From NCBI GenBank assembly GCA_025354065.1, contig JANXNM010000848.1, positions 1 to 9,254 of the forward strand: a DNA stretch of 9,254 bases. Reading direction: 5' to 3'. The notes below the pieces were generated by a model that had not been told where the DNA came from, did not search any database, and saw only the letters and a list, made by a program, of their open reading frames with translations. Source of the stretch: Synechococcales cyanobacterium 340R_concoct_173_sub (GTDB taxonomy: Bacteria > Cyanobacteriota > Cyanobacteriia > Leptolyngbyales > Leptolyngbyaceae). Both the position numbers and the translations under genes were made by a program. The number at the start of each line of letters is the position of its first letter. Within the stretch, counting starts at the first letter, position 1. This document shows positions 5,114 to 9,254 of this stretch, one piece after another.

Positions 5114-7594
5114 CTAAGTGGCAGATGAACGGCGACGACGACGACGAGGTGCTCCATCGTCCTCAGGTTCAAGAGATTCATCAACTATCAAGTCTTCGAC
5201 CATCATCGGAGCTTCAAAGACTTCGGGTTCATCGGCCTCATCTAAGTCTGTCTCAACAGATTCACCGAAATCAAATTCAGTTTGCCCATCAAACGATCGC
5301 TTAATGGGTGGGGCGACGCTGCCATCACTCCTACGATCAATGCGTCCACGGACACGACGGGCTGGAATCGCATCACTAAACTCCGATTCATCAGGATCAA
5401 GTGAGGTAATGAACTCAGATTCGATCGATGGAAACTCAGTGGTAATGGTGGCATCGGTTACATCATTTACTATTTCATCCGTCTCATCTACTGCATCAGT
5501 ATCATCTACTGGAATTTCACCCGGTGCATAAATCCTAATGATGGCCGATCTCGGATTCTTAGGCGGTTGCTCTGAAAGTATGAGGGGAGAAATTCCCATC
5601 CAAGCGTAGACATCTTGTTCATCTCCAGTCATCTCAACGTTGATGATTTCAGGCGGTTCACTAGGAGTCCGCTCCCGACGGCCACTTCGAACTCGACGTT
5701 CTTCAAATCGTGATTCACGACTTTCACGTACTGCGGGCGCAACTTCCTCAGTCTGAAGATCTAAAACGTCTGTCTCATCTTCGAGCGGCGGCAGGTCATA
5801 GCGACTAACGACCCGATCGAGAGAAATTCGCTCATTTTGGACCCTCTCGGTGGGGTGACGATCGTTGGAAATACGATCATTCGGGAGCCGATCAGTGGAC
5901 GGGCGATCGAGGGGAATTTCGTCCCATGGAGATGCACCCCGATCTGTTGTGGTTTCCTTCATAAATGGTTCACCTCGACGACGACGACGACGATTACCAG
6001 CGCGTCCACGTTCTTGATAACTCGGGTGCTGAGATAAGTCTAGGGCACCTTCGCTATCAAAGCCGCCATCCTCAAACCCAGTAAATCCTTCGGGAGCATA
6101 GGATTCGGCGTACCCAGCACTTCTCGCTTCAGGAACTCTCGCTTCGGGACGGCCATCTCGTCGGGTACTGCGTTTCCCAATGTCACGACTAATGTCACGG
6201 GATTCTCGCCGATCGGAAGGAGCATCACTGTACTGAGGCGCAGGCTGCTGAGATGTAGAGTACTGAGGCGCAGGACTGGTCGATCCGGGCGGCGCAAAGT
6301 GATCTGGAATCTCTTCGTAATGGTGGTACTGATGCTGAGTTTGAAGGGCACTCGGTGCTTCACCAGGAAGATTGACATGCATCCCAATTCCGCTACAGGC
6401 CGGACAAGGAACCCCAAACAATTCGTAGATGTTCTTTCCTTGTCGTTTACGGGTCAACTCCACCAATCCCAATTCTGTAAGCTGAGCAATCTGTGGCTTA
6501 GCCTTGTCAGATTTCATCGCATTATTAAAATGCTCTAACACTTGAAGTTTGTCACGCCTCGATTCCATATCAATGAAATCAACGACAATCACCCCGGCAA
6601 TATTTCGTAATCGCAATTGACGTGCAATTTCAGTTGCAGATTCGCAGTTAGTCCAAAGTACTGTTTCACGAGCTGTAGCCGATCGGGTAAAGGAACCGGA
6701 GTTAACATCAATTACGGTCAACGCTTCAGTCTTTTCAATAATAATGTAGCCACCCGATGGTAAATCAACCCGAGGCTTCATCGCTTCCCGAATAGCCGCA
6801 TTGACTCTGAAATATTCCAGAATAGAACCGCGTTCACGATGCTGATCTACCAAGACCCCTAGAGGCATCCGACCCCCACCCCAACTGGTGAGATGCTGCT
6901 TAACTCGCTTGAGTCCTTGAACTGAATCAACCACAATCCGATTGACATCATCGCAATAAGCATCACGCAATACCCGTTGAACAAAGTCGTCATCCCGGTT
7001 TAGCAATGCAGGCGGACGGGTTGCAGAGGCTTCGGTCAGAACCGATTCCCATTGCTTTTGCAGATTTTCCAGATCTTCAATGATGGCTTCTTCAGGCATT
7101 CCATCGGCTTCGGTCCGAATCAAAATCCCCATGCCCGCTGGTTTCATCAAAATTGCTAGGGCACGCAACCGATTCCGTTCACTTTCGCTATCAATCCGCC
7201 GAGATAGATTAACCCCACGACCGTAGGGCATCAAAACCAAATAACGGCCAGGAAGAGAAATATTTCCAGTCAGCCGTGGGCCTTTGGTTCCAGTAGGTTC
7301 CTTCATCACCTGCACTAAGACCTTCTGTTGAGGTGCGAGGAGTTCGGTAATGGATGAGGCCGATCGGCGTAGTCGTAGTGGCCCTAAATCAGTGACATGG
7401 ATGAAACCATTCCGATCGGAGTCACCAATATTCACAAACGCCGCATCAATGCCCGGAAGAACATTTTCCACGACACCGAGATAAATATCGCTGACCTGAT
7501 GAGTCCCTGTGGCAACCACCAGTTCTTGAATCTGTTCAGCGTCAAAAACTGCAGCAATCCGGTGCTGCTCCGCAATAACAATCTGCTTGGACAT
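5114..7594 (-). CDS. rne: Ribonuclease E with a long disordered tail
   Basis: RNase E is the main endonuclease of mRNA decay and rRNA and tRNA processing. In the catalytic half (residues 1-410) an S1 domain lies at about 35-120, the 5'-phosphate sensor pair is R160-T161 (ILIRTEADG), the metal-binding aspartates are D296 (VIDVNSG) and D339 (VVDFIDM), and the zinc-link cysteines are C397 and C400 (CPAC). The other half is low-complexity and charged: a PAPQYS repeat, hexa-Arg at 535-540, six (D/E)R-x-x-x pentapeptides at 563-592, a conserved-looking DVYAWMGISPL at 661-671, an acidic stretch, and a C terminus of Arg6-SSAT. Arg6-SSA is the PNPase-binding peptide described in Anabaena RNase E. At 826 residues it is about 140 longer than the Synechocystis and Anabaena enzymes, from memory. 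TCCTT at 7605-7609 gives AAGGA 10 bases before ATG. Confidence 0.97.
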   Translation of the reverse strand: MSKQIVIAEQHRIAAVFDAEQIQELVVATGTHQVSDIYLGVVENVLPGIDAAFVNIGDSDRNGFIHVTDLGPLRLRRSASSITELLAPQQKVLVQVMKEPTGTKGPRLTGNISLPGRYLVLMPYGRGVNLSRRIDSESERNRLRALAILMKPAGMGILIRTEADGMPEEAIIEDLENLQKQWESVLTEASATRPPALLNRDDDFVQRVLRDAYCDDVNRIVVDSVQGLKRVKQHLTSWGGGRMPLGVLVDQHRERGSILEYFRVNAAIREAMKPRVDLPSGGYIIIEKTEALTVIDVNSGSFTRSATARETVLWTNCESATEIARQLRLRNIAGVIVVDFIDMESRRDKLQVLEHFNNAMKSDKAKPQIAQLTELGLVELTRKRQGKNIYELFGVPCPACSGIGMHVNLPGEAPSALQTQHQYHHYEEIPDHFAPPGSTSPAPQYSTSQQPAPQYSDAPSDRRESRDISRDIGKRSTRRDGRPEARVPEARSAGYAESYAPEGFTGFEDGGFDSEGALDLSQHPSYQERGRAGNRRRRRRGEPFMKETTTDRGASPWDEIPLDRPSTDRLPNDRISNDRHPTERVQNERISLDRVVSRYDLPPLEDETDVLDLQTEEVAPAVRESRESRFEERRVRSGRRERTPSEPPEIINVEMTGDEQDVYAWMGISPLILSEQPPKNPRSAIIRIYAPGEIPVDDTDAVDETDEIVNDVTDATITTEFPSIESEFITSLDPDESEFSDAIPARRVRGRIDRRSDGSVAPPIKRSFDGQTEFDFGESVETDLDEADEPEVFEAPMMVEDLIVDESLEPEDDGAPRRRRRRSSAT
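5129..5146 (-). other. Hexa-arginine codons of the PNPase-binding tail
   Basis: Six arginine codons, mostly CGT, encode residues 817-822 of RNase E; SSAT and the stop follow. The tract matches the C-terminal Arg6-SSA peptide that recruits PNPase in Anabaena. Confidence 0.75.
5813..5908 (-). repeat. 15-base tandem repeat in rne (pentapeptides)
   Basis: Residues 563-594 of RNase E read as six tandem pentapeptides starting with DR or ER (DRPST, DRLPN, DRISN, DRHPT, ERVQN, ERISL) and a final DR. The 15-base DNA period is diverged except for the GATCG-type core of the Asp-Arg codons. Confidence 0.85.
5975..5992 (-). repeat. Internal hexa-arginine codon run in rne
   Basis: Six arginine codons in a row (CGT five times, then CGA) encode residues 535-540 of RNase E. 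The run echoes the one at the C terminus and could bind RNA or a protein partner. Confidence 0.8.
6230..6274 (-). repeat. Direct repeat of 15 bases in rne (PAPQYS twice)
   Basis: The 15 bases at 6230-6244 recur exactly at 6260-6274, 30 bases apart. They encode two PAPQYS copies at residues 441-446 and 451-456 in the linker right after the catalytic half. Confidence 0.85.
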
Positions 7595-7861
7595 TCAGTT
7601 AATTTCCTTAAACTTGGCCCAGAGCTACGCCCTCAAATCTCGGGTACGTAGGTCTGTAATTTTTTGAATCTAGGGTCCACGGTTCAACGCTTGCCGCCTA
7701 AATTCAGAACTATGAAACAAAAATACAACGCGGGAGCCTAACGGATGCAATAGCACGATCGTCAAGCGCACAAGAAAACGCTCAGCCCGAGTAAACTACG
7801 CTGGTCAAGAAACCTCAACCCTCATTACAACTTAAGGGATGGCTTCTCGCAGCCGTTTCTC
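7595..7861 (-). promoter_or_regulatory. rne upstream region and leader
   Basis: This 267-base gap holds the rne ribosome binding site (AAGGA, 7609-7605). Upstream of it is a hairpin: CTACGCCC (7625-7632) pairs with GGG-TA-CGTAG (7642-7651), giving eight base pairs, a two-base bulge and a nine-base loop. Farther up, a U-rich stretch (minus strand, about 7728-7712, TTGTATTTTTGTTTC) would lie in the transcript. A TTGACG at 7765-7760 is a possible -35 with only a poor -10 (TAGGCT, 19 bases on). No terminator is seen after the radical SAM gene, so read-through into rne is possible. Autoregulation of rne through its leader is known in E. coli; here it is inferred. Confidence 0.4.
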
Positions 7862-9254
7862 TTAGTTATGAATTGTAGCTTGAATTGTCAAGTCTAGAAT
7901 GAGAAGTTTCTCGCGCTGAATTTTTTCACACTTATCCTCAGCTTTTAGAGCAGTGGAGTTTAAAAATAGTTGTACCCGATGAATTTTATCGAGACTCAAG
8001 GATTGCCCCGATCGGGCCTCTAACTGCGCCACCAGTTGATCGGGCCGTAAGTGAGTGCCATTATTTTGGCAACTGCCAATGTAACGCAGAGTTAGAGTGC
8101 GATCGTTGACTGTCTCAATTTCCAGTTCAAAGAGCCGTTCTCGGATATTAATCGAGATCATTTTGCCTGAGTTTGTCTCGTGGTCAATCCAAATTTCAGG
8201 CGCTTGCATAATTTCCACTACCCAATTTTGGGCCGTTGCGATCGTCACACTGGTCTCAAGCATTATTTGAAGCTGATACTCAGCGCGATGTAGGGCCGTG
8301 GTCGCCGCATCATCTTTCAAAGAAATTTCTTCAATTCGAAAAACGGGCATGGTACTGGGAAGCTGCGCCACAATACGTTGAAGAAACAATTCCGGTTCAA
8401 CCCGATCGGTGAGTTCAAAGTCCATAATTTCCCCGCTGCTAGTCACACCCAAGGAAAGCGCACTGGCGGGAATAATTCGAGGGCTGGGATGGAACCCATT
8501 GCTATAGGAAATAGGCAAACTGGCCCGACGAATTACCCGATCGAACAACCGCAACATATCCAAATGACTGGTCAAGGCCATATCGCCCTCTTTGCCAAAC
8601 CAAATTCGCAGACGCTGCACCCGATCGCTTTTGGGTTTGAATTGGCCTTGAAATTCAGGAATCGGCTGGGCCGGGACTACAACATTGTGGCCAAAATCCA
8701 GTCCACAAACGCCGCAATGAGAACACCCATCAAAGGAACAATCGGGAATAGCAGCTTCGACCAAGGCCCGTTTCAAATCGTCATACAGCCAACGCTTATC
8801 AATTCCCGTGTCCAAATGGTCCCACGGCAGCGGAAGATCAAGATTGGGCAAGCGCTGATCTGGCAATTCTTCATCTAATTTGGACGGAAAAATGTCCCAT
8901 TCGCCGTCTTCTACTTGGCGATATTTCCAGTCTAAATTTGCCTCTTCGATCGCCGTAGTCCATGCTCCATAGGCTTTTTCCAAACTTTCCCACCAGGCAT
9001 CCATCCCTGCCCCCAATTCCCAAGCCCGTCGAATCACCGGACCCAAGCGCCGATCGCCCCGACCTACAAAGTCTTCCATGGCAGAAATTCGCACATCAGT
9101 GTAGTTCACCTTTAAACCGCGCAATTGTTTGAATCCGTCTTTGAGCAATGCCTGTTTGCGCTTAAATTCAACGGTCGAAACCGCGTGCCACTGAAACGGC
9201 GTGTGGGGTTTGGGCGTGAAATTAGAAATGGTGATATTGAAATCTAGGCGCTTG
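7862..9254 (-). CDS. Radical SAM protein (TIGR03960-like) fused to DUF2344, C-terminal part
   Basis: The frame stays open to the window edge, so the N terminus (B12-binding domain and the CxxxCxxC cluster of the radical SAM core) lies outside and 463 residues are visible. It opens with the family's SNFTPKPHTPFQW (window residues 10-22), where TIGR03960 proteins have a Pro-Lys-Pro-His-Thr-Pro-Phe-Gln-Trp block, then RGDRRLGPVIRRAW near 65-78. Four cysteines (172, 177, 180, 183; SFDGCSHCGVCG) may bind zinc or an Fe-S cluster. From about residue 213 a DUF2344 domain follows, with LTSHLDMLRLFDRVIRRA and NGFHPSPRI. DUF2344 is a separate gene in many clostridia and is fused here. The reaction is unknown; the place beside rne suggests RNA or ribosome-linked chemistry, an inference only. 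A TTG at 9148 is internal. TAA stop at 7864-7862. Confidence 0.88.
   Translation of the reverse strand, partial: KRLDFNITISNFTPKPHTPFQWHAVSTVEFKRKQALLKDGFKQLRGLKVNYTDVRISAMEDFVGRGDRRLGPVIRRAWELGAGMDAWWESLEKAYGAWTTAIEEANLDWKYRQVEDGEWDIFPSKLDEELPDQRLPNLDLPLPWDHLDTGIDKRWLYDDLKRALVEAAIPDCSFDGCSHCGVCGLDFGHNVVVPAQPIPEFQGQFKPKSDRVQRLRIWFGKEGDMALTSHLDMLRLFDRVIRRASLPISYSNGFHPSPRIIPASALSLGVTSSGEIMDFELTDRVEPELFLQRIVAQLPSTMPVFRIEEISLKDDAATTALHRAEYQLQIMLETSVTIATAQNWVVEIMQAPEIWIDHETNSGKMISINIRERLFELEIETVNDRTLTLRYIGSCQNNGTHLRPDQLVAQLEARSGQSLSLDKIHRVQLFLNSTALKAEDKCEKIQREKLLILDLTIQATIHN

Noticed and set aside
5110..5184. A longer rnhB start that would add 25 residues and overlap rne
   Set aside because: The added residues (such as a run of Val from CGTCGTCGT read out of frame) are a shifted reading of the rne arginine codons, and family members begin close to the DEVG motif. 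The ATG at 5109 fits length and spacing.
5118..5531. Open frame of 137 codons on the plus strand opposite the rne tail
   Set aside because: It is a serine-rich mirror of the low-complexity rne tail with no family resemblance and no ribosome binding site.
6040..6417. Open frame of 125 codons on the minus strand in another frame of rne
   Set aside because: It overlaps the rne tail on the same strand and has no motif; its length comes from the biased low-complexity sequence.
7840..7861. Terminator after the radical SAM gene
   Set aside because: On the minus strand GGCT and AGCC can form only a four-base stem and no T run follows, so it does not qualify.
8378..8878. Open frame of 166 codons antisense to the radical SAM gene
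   Set aside because: It has no recognisable motif and lies fully inside a conserved coding region on the other strand.
9146..9148. TTG at 9148 as the start of the radical SAM gene
   Set aside because: The frame continues open to the window edge and the upstream codons encode the conserved SNFTPKPHTPFQW block of the family, so the codon is internal.

Overview
The window comes from a cyanobacterial chromosome. The evidence is a 409-residue EF-Tu, a RNase E whose tail ends in the Arg6-Ser-Ser-Ala motif known from cyanobacterial RNase E, a DUF1997 protein (a cyanobacterial and plastid family), and repeated GATCG cores that include four perfect HIP1 palindromes (GCGATCGC). The order or genus cannot be resolved from this stretch. 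It is mostly core housekeeping DNA: no mobile element, CRISPR array, tRNA or rRNA was seen, and no gap between genes exceeds 300 bases.

Left part, plus strand (1-2874): the end of the str operon. It holds the 3' end of fusA (EF-G), tuf (EF-Tu), rpsJ (ribosomal protein S10) and a stand-alone LON substrate-binding-domain protein. Two strong intrinsic terminators cut this row into units, one after tuf (1606-1636) and one after rpsJ (2094-2127). S10 and the LON-domain gene therefore probably have promoters of their own.

Middle (2901-4466): pheA (prephenate dehydratase, phenylalanine synthesis) on the minus strand and a DUF1997 gene on the plus strand diverge from a 160-base region. That region carries overlapping -10-like hexamers, a 12-base perfect palindrome and an imperfect hairpin. 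pheA converges on the LON-domain gene with only 26 bases between them. DUF1997 converges on rnhB with a 17-base tail-to-tail overlap.

Right part, minus strand (4450-9254): the C-terminal part of a radical SAM protein (TIGR03960-like, fused to DUF2344), then rne (RNase E), then rnhB (RNase HII). The rne stop and rnhB start are 4 bases apart, so these two are almost surely co-transcribed. RNase E cuts mRNA and rRNA precursors and is expected to recruit PNPase through its Arg-rich C terminus. RNase HII removes ribonucleotides from DNA. The radical SAM-DUF2344 protein has no known function, but relatives sit beside RNase E/G genes in other phyla.

The most notable points are: an RNase HII whose GRG substrate-recognition motif reads GLG; an unusually long RNase E tail with six tandem (D/E)R-x-x-x pentapeptides and two hexa-arginine tracts; a structured rne leader; and the terminator that separates rpsJ from tuf. 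I see no clearly new multi-gene system.
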